A stretch of DNA of 64,000 nucleotides from CALDOK01 sp964481655 (GTDB lineage: Bacteria; Myxococcota_A; UBA796; JAFGLY01). The notes under the pieces were generated by a model. The model was not told the DNA's origin and searched no databases. It saw nothing but the letters and a program-made list of their open reading frames with translations. A program made the position numbers and the translations under genes. Within the stretch, counting starts at the first letter, position 1, and each line of letters opens with the position of its first letter. Location: NCBI GenBank assembly GCA_964481655.1, contig CAYZVO010000002.1:62001-126000 (forward strand), read 5' to 3'. Shown here in pieces: positions 1-8,431 of this stretch.

Positions 1-1
1 G

Positions 2-1744
2 AGCGGCCTGGTGGACCTCGCGCCGACCTTCGTGGCTGGCGATCGCCAGGCCGTCTGGGCCTGGTACGCCGACCCCGGCGTGCTGGCCTGGTGGGACACC
101 GGCAGCGGCCTGGCGGGCCTGGTCGCGGTGCCGAGCAGCGTCCAGACCGTGCACCACCTGGCGGCCGACCGCATCTTCGGCGGCAGCGCCGAGACCTCGT
201 CCATGGCCTGGATCGTGGCCGAGGACGCCGACGGCGCCATCGCGCTGCTGGGCGCCCAGGCAGAAGAAGCCGTGCTCGAGCGGGGCGGCGTCGCCCTGCC
301 GGCGCTGCCCATGGCCATGGCCATCGACGGTGCGCCCCACGACCTCTACCTCGCCTACCCCGCGGGCGCGGACGGCTGCGACGGCGATCTGGCCGCGCTG
401 TGCAGCGACGGCGAGCACCCGGCGGCCATCGCCAGCTACTACGCCCCCTACGGGCTGGTGCCCCCCACCTCCACGGGGCACCCCCTCAACATGTTCATCA
501 ACCCGATCCTGGAGACCCCCAAGGATCACCAGGTCAACTCGGACTTCTCCAAGGGCGAGGCCCGCTGCGACGACGCCCCCGCGGACTTCGACGAGCGGCT
601 CTACGACGGCTGCTGCGCCCTGTCCTGGGCTGTGCGCGAGCGCGTGGCGCCCAGCATGGACTACGTGGCCGAGGCCTGGCTCACCATCGGATCCGACACC
701 GAGTCCACCGACGACGACGTGGCGGTGACCATCGGGCTGAACCCCACCTGGCTGCGCCAGGCCCGGGACTGCTACGGCGAGCTGTTGACGGCCCCCCAGG
801 GCTACGAGGCCCTCGAGATCCTGGACTACTACGGCGACATGGGCATGGGCTACACCCACTGGACCCACACCTCCATGGCCGACCAGGACGCCACCGAGCC
901 CATGGACTGGTTCATGGGGCTGTTGTACGAGTCGGGCGTGGACTTCAGCTTCCCCATGGCGTCGCAGGCCGAGTACCAGATGCTGCACGACGGCATGTAC
1001 GCGGCGTCCCGCTACGACGACCTGCCCGACTTCGACGACATGGGCACCGACGTGGTCATGACCACCCTCGAGGTCCCCCTGCAGGGCATCTCGGGCAACC
1101 ACTTCGACGGCCCGGTGATGCTGTCGGACGAAGGCTGGCCCGATGACGACCCGTCCTGGAACCGTGCCGGCCGCGACGGCCCCCTGGCCCTCGGCGACGA
1201 TCCGTTCCAGGCCTACTACTTCGCCTCGGCGGGCACGGACCCGGCCGTGGGGCTCGATGGCTTCCGCAAGAAGGAGCTGTTCCCGCTGGACATCCGCACC
1301 CGGGCCGCGGCCTTCGAGATGGGCGAGGACCCCCAGGACTGGTTCCTGGGCGGCGACTCTGGCGTGCTCTACCTGCCGGGGCACTCCTGGGCGCTGAACA
1401 CCCAGGGCGACCTGCACGAGGCGGGGCTGTTCCGCGAGAGCCAGGTCTGGGGCACCGAGACCGAAGAGCGCGACTGGGAGCAGGTCATCCGCTACCTGCG
1501 CCGCATCATCGCCTCGTCGCAGCCTGACGACGTCAAGGTCTGGTACCTGCACATCTTCGACTTCACCAACACCGGTGGCATCATCGAGGACAACTCCGGC
1601 GTCACGCCGCAGGTCGACATCAACGTCGACGCCCTCGAGGCCATCAACGCCCTGCTGGTGCACCCGGGCCACGCCCGCTGGGCCCAGCCCGATGCCGTGG
1701 TGGACGAGTGGCTCGCCACCAGCGGCGACGGAGGCTCCCGATGA
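2..1744 (+). CDS. Hypothetical protein, 5' truncated by the window edge
   Basis: The frame is open from the first bases, so the true start is probably upstream; a GTG at 11 is the first in-window candidate but has no convincing ribosome binding site. About 580 residues are visible, rich in Asp, Trp and Tyr, with many short acidic loops. I recognise no catalytic motif or named domain. The stop overlaps the ATG of the next gene (ATGA at 1741), and the following two junctions are built the same way, so four genes form one transcription unit. The neighbours are lipoproteins with beta-propellers, so a secreted or surface role is plausible, but that is inference only. Confidence 0.7.
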   Translation, partial: SGLVDLAPTFVAGDRQAVWAWYADPGVLAWWDTGSGLAGLVAVPSSVQTVHHLAADRIFGGSAETSSMAWIVAEDADGAIALLGAQAEEAVLERGGVALPALPMAMAIDGAPHDLYLAYPAGADGCDGDLAALCSDGEHPAAIASYYAPYGLVPPTSTGHPLNMFINPILETPKDHQVNSDFSKGEARCDDAPADFDERLYDGCCALSWAVRERVAPSMDYVAEAWLTIGSDTESTDDDVAVTIGLNPTWLRQARDCYGELLTAPQGYEALEILDYYGDMGMGYTHWTHTSMADQDATEPMDWFMGLLYESGVDFSFPMASQAEYQMLHDGMYAASRYDDLPDFDDMGTDVVMTTLEVPLQGISGNHFDGPVMLSDEGWPDDDPSWNRAGRDGPLALGDDPFQAYYFASAGTDPAVGLDGFRKKELFPLDIRTRAAAFEMGEDPQDWFLGGDSGVLYLPGHSWALNTQGDLHEAGLFRESQVWGTETEERDWEQVIRYLRRIIASSQPDDVKVWYLHIFDFTNTGGIIEDNSGVTPQVDINVDALEAINALLVHPGHARWAQPDAVVDEWLATSGDGGSR

Positions 1745-3396
1745 CCCCCTCCCGCTCCTGGCTCCTGGCCCTGCTGCTGGTGGGCTGCGGCCCGTGCCGC
1801 AGCACGGCCGACGACACCCAGGTCCCCGACGACACTCAGGACAGCGATCCGGGTGACACCCACCCGGAGACCGACGACACGGATCCCGGCTACCGGGACC
1901 TGGACGGCGACGGCTACTACGAGTTCTACGACTGCGACGACGAGGACCCCGACGTCCACCCCGGGGCCGAAGAGATCTGCGACGACATCGACAACGACTG
2001 CGATGGCCAGGTCGACGAGGACCGGGTCTGCGCCACCGCCCTCGAGCTGGGCCCGAGCGACGCCACCGCGGTGTTCTACGGCGCTAGCGCCGACGATCAG
2101 GCCGGCCAGCACCTGGCCTCTGTGGGTGACCTCGACGGCGACGGCTACGGCGATCTGCTGCTGCCATCCTTCGCCCACGACGGCAACGGCGAGGACGCCG
2201 GGGCGGCCTACCTGTTCCTGGGCCCGGTGAGCGCCGAGCAGAGCATGGACGCCGCCTGGGCCTGGTACCTGGGCGAGGCCGAGGGCGACAACGCTGGCCG
2301 CACCGTGGCCGACGCCGGGGACGTCAACGGCGACGGCGTGCCCGACCTGCTCATCGGGGCCCCCGCGGCCGACCACAGCTTCATGAACGCGGGCACCATC
2401 TACCTGGTGTACGGCCCGCAGACCGAAGGCGAGCACCAGCTGGCCGACGCGGACGCTCGCATCTTCGGCGAGGCCGACGGCGACTGGCTCGGTGATGCCG
2501 AGAGCCTGGGAGACATGAACGGCGACGGCTACGACGACCTCGTCGTGGCCAGCCAGTACGACAACACCCTCGGCGAAGACGCCGGTGTCGCGTACGTGAT
2601 CTACGGCCCCGTCTCGGGGGACCAGACCCTCGGCGAAGACGTCATCCAGCTGTCGGGCGTCGAAGAGGAAGACCAGGCCGGCTCCACCGCCATCGGCCCG
2701 GGCGACGTCAACGCCGACGGCATCCCCGACCTCATCGTCGGCGCGCGCTTGTCGGACATGGGCGGCCGGGACTCCGGCGCCCTGTACCTGTTCATGGGCC
2801 CGGTCGAGGCCTCGGCCCCCCTGGATTCCGCCGACGAGATCATCCCCGGCCCGGAGCCCGACGCTCTGCTCGGCGCGGGCTGGAGCATCGACGGCGTGGG
2901 CGACCACGACGGCGACGGCCGCCAGGACTTCCTGGTGGGCGCCCGCGGCGCGAGTGGCGGCGGCGGCGCCTGGCTGGTGTTGGCCACCGACCTGCGGGAT
3001 CTCGACGTCCTGGACGAGGCCAGCGCGAGCTTCTCGGCGGAATCCCAGGGTGATCTGGCTGGCACCGCGGTCTGTGGCCTCCACGACGTCAACGGCGATC
3101 TGCGCCCCGACATCGCCATCGGCGCCTCGGGCGCTACCGGGGTCGGTGGCGCCGACAGCGCCGGTGCGGCCTACATCTTCTACGGCCTGGCCCTGGGCAG
3201 CTACGACCTGGGTGACGCCGACGTGATCGCCAGGGGCGAAGCCACCGACGACATGGCTGGCTGGTCCATCGGCGACGCCGGTGACGTCAACGGCGTGGGA
3301 CGCACCAGCCTGCTGATGGGCGCGCTGGGCAACGACGCCGCGGCCGAGGACGCCGGCGCCATCTACCTCTTCACCCTCGAGGAGGAAGGCCGATGA
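1741..3396 (+). CDS. Lipoprotein with MopE-type metal-binding motif and seven FG-GAP repeats
   Basis: 551 residues from the ATG at 1741, preceded by a GGAGG-like site. An N-terminal signal ends in a lipobox (LLLVGC, Cys16), so the protein is probably lipid-anchored. Residues about 56-95 carry the Asp/Cys motif of the MopE family (DLDGDGY...DCDDEDPDVHPGAEEICD...DNDCDG), a putative metal-binding segment common in myxobacterial surface proteins. Seven FG-GAP-type repeats follow, each with a calcium-binding-loop pattern such as GDVNGDGVPDLLIGAP, fitting a seven-bladed integrin-alpha-like propeller. The last repeat (GDVNGVGRTSLLMGA) has lost key Asp residues. It is paralogous to the gene at 4799, with one unrelated lipoprotein between them. 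The ligand is unknown. Confidence 0.88.
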   Translation: MTPSRSWLLALLLVGCGPCRSTADDTQVPDDTQDSDPGDTHPETDDTDPGYRDLDGDGYYEFYDCDDEDPDVHPGAEEICDDIDNDCDGQVDEDRVCATALELGPSDATAVFYGASADDQAGQHLASVGDLDGDGYGDLLLPSFAHDGNGEDAGAAYLFLGPVSAEQSMDAAWAWYLGEAEGDNAGRTVADAGDVNGDGVPDLLIGAPAADHSFMNAGTIYLVYGPQTEGEHQLADADARIFGEADGDWLGDAESLGDMNGDGYDDLVVASQYDNTLGEDAGVAYVIYGPVSGDQTLGEDVIQLSGVEEEDQAGSTAIGPGDVNADGIPDLIVGARLSDMGGRDSGALYLFMGPVEASAPLDSADEIIPGPEPDALLGAGWSIDGVGDHDGDGRQDFLVGARGASGGGGAWLVLATDLRDLDVLDEASASFSAESQGDLAGTAVCGLHDVNGDLRPDIAIGASGATGVGGADSAGAAYIFYGLALGSYDLGDADVIARGEATDDMAGWSIGDAGDVNGVGRTSLLMGALGNDAAAEDAGAIYLFTLEEEGR

Positions 3397-4802
3397 CCCG
3401 CATCCTGCCGCTCTTCCTGCTGCTGCTGGGCTGTCCTCCGGACCCGCCCGATGACACGGACACCAAGACCGAGCCCACCCCGGAAGCGGGCGACGTGGTC
3501 ATCCTGACCAACACCGCCCACGGCTGCGTGCGCTTCCTGGACTACAACGGCGCCCGGCTACGAGCCGAGATCTGCTTCGACGATCTGCTCCCCGACCAGT
3601 GCGGGGGCACCATGGACAACGGCTGGGGCATCTGCCAGGCCTTCTCGGTGATCTACGACCGCGAGACGGACCCGGAGTCCCTGATCATGGTCTTCGCGCG
3701 CCAGGCGGAAGACGACGACGACATCCGCCCCGGCGGCGTGGTCGCGCTGGACCTGAGCTGGCCTCTGGAGCCCACCTGGCGCGTCCAGGAGGTCTCGCTG
3801 CCCCCGGGCCACGCGCTTCACGAGACCTGCCTGTCCGTTCACGAGGAGCTGGGCGACGACCCCGCGCCGCCCGTCCACTCCGAGCAGGCCAACTGCTACT
3901 CCATCTTCCCCCACGAGATCGGCTGGATGCCCGGCCGCGAGCTGCTGGCCCTGTCCGACACCACCCTGAACCGGGTGATGTGGTTCGCGCCGCCAGAGGA
4001 CGGGAGCACCGTGGCCGAGGCCGTGGCCGTGCTCGAGCCCGAGAACCGGCCCGAGTCCGAGGACGACCGCACCCTCAACTGCCTCGAGGTCGTGGAGCAC
4101 GGTGACCAGACCTTCCTGCTCAACTCCTACAAGACCTCCGTGGCCCCCGAGGCCGCGGGTGAGGACATCGGGCGCCTGATGCTGTGGGACGTCACCGACC
4201 TGGACGACATCCAGCACGTCTGGAGCTACCCCGAGGACGGCTGGCTCGCGGCGGTCCACGGTCCCAGCATGTGGGAGACCAACGTCGGCCTGCTGCTCAC
4301 CTACGCCCACAGCGGTGGCGCCTCCACCGCCACGATGGACGAGCTGGGCACCGTGGGCGTGGCCCTGGCCCACTGGGACCACCCCCCGGTCTACCTGGGC
4401 GATCTGATGCCCATGGAGGGCGAGCTGGCCGAGCCCATGGGCTTCGTGCGCGACGTCAAGCTGGTGCACGGCGGGCTCAACCGCATGCTGGTGCTCGACT
4501 CCGGCTGCGAGACCCCGTTCCCCAACGGCTGTGACCGCGAGGCCCGCTTGCTCGAGATGGACGTGGTCTTGCCGGAGATCCCCGGCCTGGGTGGCGTGTT
4601 CTCGGACATGCACGAGGATCAGACCTTCGTCCGCACCCCGGTGGTGCGCACGCTGATGAAGAATGACCTGCTGTTCCCCTTCGAGACCCAGCACATCCCC
4701 CTCGAGGACGTGGGCCCAGGGCTGCGCAGCTTCCTGAACGAAGGCCGCGACTGGCTCGACGACGACGGCCCGCCCCCCGAGGACAGCGGAGTCACCGAAT
4801 GA
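3393..4802 (+). CDS. Lipoprotein, possible beta-propeller (arylsulfotransferase-like fold)
   Basis: 469 residues; the start overlaps the previous stop (ATGA). The N-terminus is hydrophobic with a lipobox (LLLLGC, Cys14), followed by a Pro/Asp/Thr-rich tether. The body begins VVILTNTAHGCVRFLDYNG and contains repeated strand-like segments, a His/Trp-rich middle and several Cys pairs. This layout resembles the PQQ/arylsulfotransferase-like propeller proteins of myxobacteria, but I see no diagnostic catalytic His, so the name is tentative. It lies between two paralogous FG-GAP lipoproteins and overlaps the next gene by four bases, suggesting co-translation and a joint surface role. Confidence 0.8.
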   Translation: MTRILPLFLLLLGCPPDPPDDTDTKTEPTPEAGDVVILTNTAHGCVRFLDYNGARLRAEICFDDLLPDQCGGTMDNGWGICQAFSVIYDRETDPESLIMVFARQAEDDDDIRPGGVVALDLSWPLEPTWRVQEVSLPPGHALHETCLSVHEELGDDPAPPVHSEQANCYSIFPHEIGWMPGRELLALSDTTLNRVMWFAPPEDGSTVAEAVAVLEPENRPESEDDRTLNCLEVVEHGDQTFLLNSYKTSVAPEAAGEDIGRLMLWDVTDLDDIQHVWSYPEDGWLAAVHGPSMWETNVGLLLTYAHSGGASTATMDELGTVGVALAHWDHPPVYLGDLMPMEGELAEPMGFVRDVKLVHGGLNRMLVLDSGCETPFPNGCDREARLLEMDVVLPEIPGLGGVFSDMHEDQTFVRTPVVRTLMKNDLLFPFETQHIPLEDVGPGLRSFLNEGRDWLDDDGPPPEDSGVTE

Positions 4803-6415
4803 CACATCGACACATCTCACCGCTGTTGCTCGCGCTCTGCGTGGGCTGCGGAGACGGCTGCCGCGGCGACGACACCGCCCCTGTGGATGACAGCTCCGAA
4901 GAGACGGGCGACCCCACCGTCGACGCCGACAACGACGGCTACCCCGCCTCCGAGGACTGCGACGACGAGGACCCCGACGTCAACCCCGGCGCCGAGGAGA
5001 TCTGCGGCAACGGCGTGGACGACGACTGCGACGGCACCGCCAACGACTGCGGCCTGTCCGGGCTGGTCCCCCTGAGCGAAGCCGACGTGGCCATCACGGG
5101 AGCCGCCGAGAGCGACTGGGCCGGCCGCTCCTTCGACCTGGCCGGTGACCACGACGGCGACGGGTCCCTGGATCTGGTCGTCGGTGGCCGCCACCACACC
5201 AGCGACGACGGCGAGGTCGGCGCGGTCTTCGTGATGTCCGGCCCCTTCGAGGCCGACGGCTCGATGGCCGACGCCACCGCGACCTGGCTCGGCAGCAGCG
5301 ACATGGGCGAGGCCGGCGACTCGGTGGCCAACGGCTGCGACCTGTCCGGCGACGGCGCCGCGGACATCATCGTCGGCGCCCGCTCCCACGACGCCGTGGG
5401 CGAAGCCGCGGGCGCGGTCTACCTCATCTTCGACCCCGGCAGCGGCGAGCAGATCCTGGACGACGCCGCGGTCACCATCTTCCCCACCGACGCCCAGCAC
5501 CGCCTCGGCGACGCGGTGGGCTGCGCCGGTGATCCCAACGACGACGGCGTGGCCGACCTGGTGGTCGCCGCACCCGGCGCCCAGAACTCCGACGAGGACG
5601 TCTCGGGCATGGCCTACCTGTTCGAGGGGCCCATCGCCGAGGGCGAGCTCACCACCGCGGACGCCGACGCGACCTTCCGCGGCGTGGCCCACGGCGACTA
5701 CCTGGGTCGCTGGGTCGACGGCGGCCACGACCTCGACGGTGACGGGCTCACCGACCTGGTGCTGACCGCCTTCAAGGCCGGCGTGGCCGGCGTGGACGCC
5801 GGTGAGGTCTACGGAGTGCTCGCACCCTTCGACGGTGAGATCGATCTGATGGAGGCCGACTGGGTCATCAGCGGCGAGCGCCCCGGCGACTGGCTGGGCA
5901 CCCGCGCCGAGGTGGCGGGGGACATCGACGGTGACGGCACCCCGGACCTGCTCATCGGCGCCGACGGCCACGACCAGGGCGGCAACAACGCCGGCGCCGG
6001 CTACTTCGTGCCCGGCCCCCCCGCGGGCCAGGCCCTGGTGCAGCACGCCGCGGCGGCCACCATCACGGGGATGGCGGCCGAGGACTACACCGGCCTGACC
6101 GTCACCGGCACCGGTGACCTGGATGGCGACGGCAGCGACGACTTCGCCGTCGGCGCCTTCCGCTCCGACGCGGGCCAGCTCAACGCCGGGCTGCTGGCGG
6201 TGTTCTACGACGCCATCGAAGGCGTGGTCGGCATCGACACCGCCGATGTGGAGATCATCGGCACCCAGGCCGACGACCAGGCCGGCTTCCACGCCATGGC
6301 GACCGGCGACATCAGCGGCGACGGCTGGCCCGACATCGCCTTGAGCGCCCCCGCAGAGGACACGGGCGGGCGCGACTCCGGGGCTATCTACCTGGTGTTC
6401 GGCTCGGGCTGGTAG
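4799..6415 (+). CDS. Lipoprotein with MopE-type motif and seven FG-GAP repeats (paralogue)
   Basis: 538 residues. The signal peptide ends in a lipobox (LCVGC, Cys17). A MopE-type acidic/Cys motif (DADNDGY...DCDDEDPDVNPGAEEICGNG...DDDCDG) precedes seven FG-GAP-type repeats (for example GDIDGDGTPDLLIGA, GDLDGDGSDDFAVGA), predicting a seven-bladed calcium-binding propeller. Architecture and repeat count match the gene at 1741, so the pair probably arose by duplication. Its 3' end overlaps the 3' end of the convergent gene at 6384 by 32 bases, leaving no room for a conventional terminator between them. Confidence 0.88.
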   Translation: MTHRHISPLLLALCVGCGDGCRGDDTAPVDDSSEETGDPTVDADNDGYPASEDCDDEDPDVNPGAEEICGNGVDDDCDGTANDCGLSGLVPLSEADVAITGAAESDWAGRSFDLAGDHDGDGSLDLVVGGRHHTSDDGEVGAVFVMSGPFEADGSMADATATWLGSSDMGEAGDSVANGCDLSGDGAADIIVGARSHDAVGEAAGAVYLIFDPGSGEQILDDAAVTIFPTDAQHRLGDAVGCAGDPNDDGVADLVVAAPGAQNSDEDVSGMAYLFEGPIAEGELTTADADATFRGVAHGDYLGRWVDGGHDLDGDGLTDLVLTAFKAGVAGVDAGEVYGVLAPFDGEIDLMEADWVISGERPGDWLGTRAEVAGDIDGDGTPDLLIGADGHDQGGNNAGAGYFVPGPPAGQALVQHAAAATITGMAAEDYTGLTVTGTGDLDGDGSDDFAVGAFRSDAGQLNAGLLAVFYDAIEGVVGIDTADVEIIGTQADDQAGFHAMATGDISGDGWPDIALSAPAEDTGGRDSGAIYLVFGSGW

Positions 6416-7001
6416 CGGGCTGGTCGCCCACGCGCCTGAAGCGCAGCTCGAAGCTGAAGGGCACCGGCAGGTACTCGCTCTCGTAGGTGACCCTGGAGAT
6501 GATGGTGACCCCGTCGGGCTGCAGCTGGAAGGTCTGGGTTCGATCGCCCAGCTCGTTGGCGAAGGTCTGCACCAGCTCATCGTCGGTCACCAGGGCCTGG
6601 CTGACCGTGTAGGTCGCGTCTCCCTGCAGGGCGTCCCAGCTGAAGGGGCTGCCGTCGAGGCTGGCGGTGAACAGGTGGGTGCTCCCGCAGGAGTAGCGCA
6701 GCCCCTGCTCTTCGAGCTCGAACACCGGCAGCGGACAGTAGACCGTCACGCTGCGCAGCACCGGCCGCATGACCGGTCGGAGCATGGGGTTCATGGCCTG
6801 GGCGACCCGCTCGATGCCTTCCTCGATGCTGGCGACGTCGGACTCCTTGTCCACCTGCACGAAGCGCCCCTGGATGGGCGCCCCGTCGCCGGCGGAGCCG
6901 GTCTGGGCCTCGGCGTGACCCGCCGCGACGGCGGCCAGCACCAGCGCCGTACAGACGCGGGCGGTGGTCACGGGGCGATGGCGGCGGGTGCGCATGTCCA
7001 T
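6384..7001 (-). CDS. Hypothetical exported protein
   Basis: 205 residues from the ATG at 7001, or 203 from the ATG at 6995. Arg-rich N-terminus, Ala/Val-rich hydrophobic core and an A-x-A site near GHAEAQ give a Sec signal peptide. The mature part has no motif I recognise; it contains two Cys (VYCPLP and YSCGST) that could form a disulfide. It stands alone between two operons, with its 3' end inside the convergent FG-GAP gene. Function unknown. Confidence 0.72.
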   Translation of the reverse strand: MDMRTRRHRPVTTARVCTALVLAAVAAGHAEAQTGSAGDGAPIQGRFVQVDKESDVASIEEGIERVAQAMNPMLRPVMRPVLRSVTVYCPLPVFELEEQGLRYSCGSTHLFTASLDGSPFSWDALQGDATYTVSQALVTDDELVQTFANELGDRTQTFQLQPDGVTIISRVTYESEYLPVPFSFELRFRRVGDQPATSPSRTPGR

Positions 7002-7081
7002 ATGCTTGCATCGGTCGTTTCCACCGTCCTGTTGAGGAGGCCGATGGTGACGACTCGAGACAGCAGGCCCTCAGCGGGGCG

Positions 7082-8431
7082 TCAGGCCAGCAGCTCGTCC
7101 AGCTCCCGGACCGTGATGTCCAGCTCCCGCGCGGTGCGCAGCTTGTCGCCGTCGTAGTACTTGAGCGCCCGCTGCACGTGGTCCCGCTCGACCTCGCGCA
7201 GGGGCTCGGGGGCGTCGAGGGGGTCGGGCGAGCCGGTCTCGATGCGGTCCCGGATCCACTGGGGCAGGGCGTCCACGGTGATCCAGTCGCCGTCGTCGGT
7301 GGCCACCAGCGAGGCCTTCACGATGCTGCGCAGCTCCTGGACGTTGTCGGGGAAGTCGTAGTGAGACAACGCCTCGAGGTAGCCTGTGTCGAAGCCTTGG
7401 ACCTTGCGACCGAAGCGCTTGCTGTACCTGGCCAGGAAGTGGTCCGACAGCAGGGGGATGTCGCCGCGCCGCTCCCGCAGGGGCGGGATCACGATGTTGT
7501 TCACCATCAGGTGATACAACAGGTCCCGATCGAAGCGCCCTTTGTATTCCTTGGCGGTCAGCTCCTTGGTGGACGACACGACGAAGCGGGCTTCGGAGGT
7601 GCGGATCTCGGTGCTCGCCTCGCGGTAGTACTCTCCCTCCTGAAGCACGCGACGCAGTCTCACCTGCATCGGCATCGTGAGCTTGTCGATGTTGTCCAGG
7701 AACAGGGTGCCGTCGCCGGCGTGCTCGAGGAAGCCGGGGCGCTCCTCGTCGCGGCCACCCCAGCGGCGGGCCTGGCCGAAGAAGTCGGCCGGGAACTGGC
7801 CCGGGTCCGCGGCGGCGGCGTCCACGGTGATACATGCTTCGCGGCAGCGGGGGCTGGCCTTGTGGATCGCGCGGGCCAGGGCCTCCTTGCCCGTGCCGCG
7901 CTCCCCGGAGATGAACACGGCCATGTCCGAGCGCGCCATGCGCTCGGCGGTGTGCAGCACCCGGATCATCGCGGCGTCCTGGGTGGGCACGTGCTCGAAG
8001 GCCGCCGGGTCGGCCAGGTCCTCGCGCTTGAGCTCCGTGGGCAGCTGCTGGATGGAGCGGTTCATGGCGTGGTGCTGCAGGGCGCTCTCGAGCACCTCGA
8101 CCAGCTGCTCGTCCTCCACCGGCTTCACCAGGTAGTCGAAGGCGCCGAGCTTCATGGCCTTGACCGCCAGCTCCACGTCGGGCACGCCGGTGAGGACCAC
8201 CACGGGGATGTCCATGTCCTGGGCCCGCAGGCTGCGCAGGATGTCCATGCCGCTGACGTCGGGCATGTCCATGTCCAGCAGCATGATGTCGTTGGGGCTG
8301 CGGTCGAGGGTCTCGAGCACGCGGCGCGAGTCGTTGATGACCGTCACCTCGAAGCGGTCGGTCTGCATCAGGGCGACCATCAGGTAGTTGGTCACCGCGA
8401 CGTCGTCGTCCACGATAAGGATGCGCTTCAT
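7082..8431 (-). CDS. NtrC-like response regulator lacking the GAFTGA motif
   Basis: 449 residues. Receiver domain 1-120 with acidic pocket DDD at 8-10, phospho-acceptor Asp53 (MLLDMD) and conserved Lys in LVKPVE. The AAA+ domain spans about 145-385 with Walker A GERGTGKE (176-183). The stretch that should hold GAFTGA reads FFGQARRWGGRD (217-228), and Walker B is LFLDN (243-247), with Asn in place of the usual Glu. The short C-terminus (LRTARELDITVRELDELLA) is a Fis-type helix-turn-helix. Loss of GAFTGA, the loop that contacts sigma-54, suggests a regulator acting without sigma-54. The start overlaps the kinase stop (ATGA), so the two are translationally coupled partners. Confidence 0.9.
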   Translation of the reverse strand: MKRILIVDDDVAVTNYLMVALMQTDRFEVTVINDSRRVLETLDRSPNDIMLLDMDMPDVSGMDILRSLRAQDMDIPVVVLTGVPDVELAVKAMKLGAFDYLVKPVEDEQLVEVLESALQHHAMNRSIQQLPTELKREDLADPAAFEHVPTQDAAMIRVLHTAERMARSDMAVFISGERGTGKEALARAIHKASPRCREACITVDAAAADPGQFPADFFGQARRWGGRDEERPGFLEHAGDGTLFLDNIDKLTMPMQVRLRRVLQEGEYYREASTEIRTSEARFVVSSTKELTAKEYKGRFDRDLLYHLMVNNIVIPPLRERRGDIPLLSDHFLARYSKRFGRKVQGFDTGYLEALSHYDFPDNVQELRSIVKASLVATDDGDWITVDALPQWIRDRIETGSPDPLDAPEPLREVERDHVQRALKYYDGDKLRTARELDITVRELDELLA

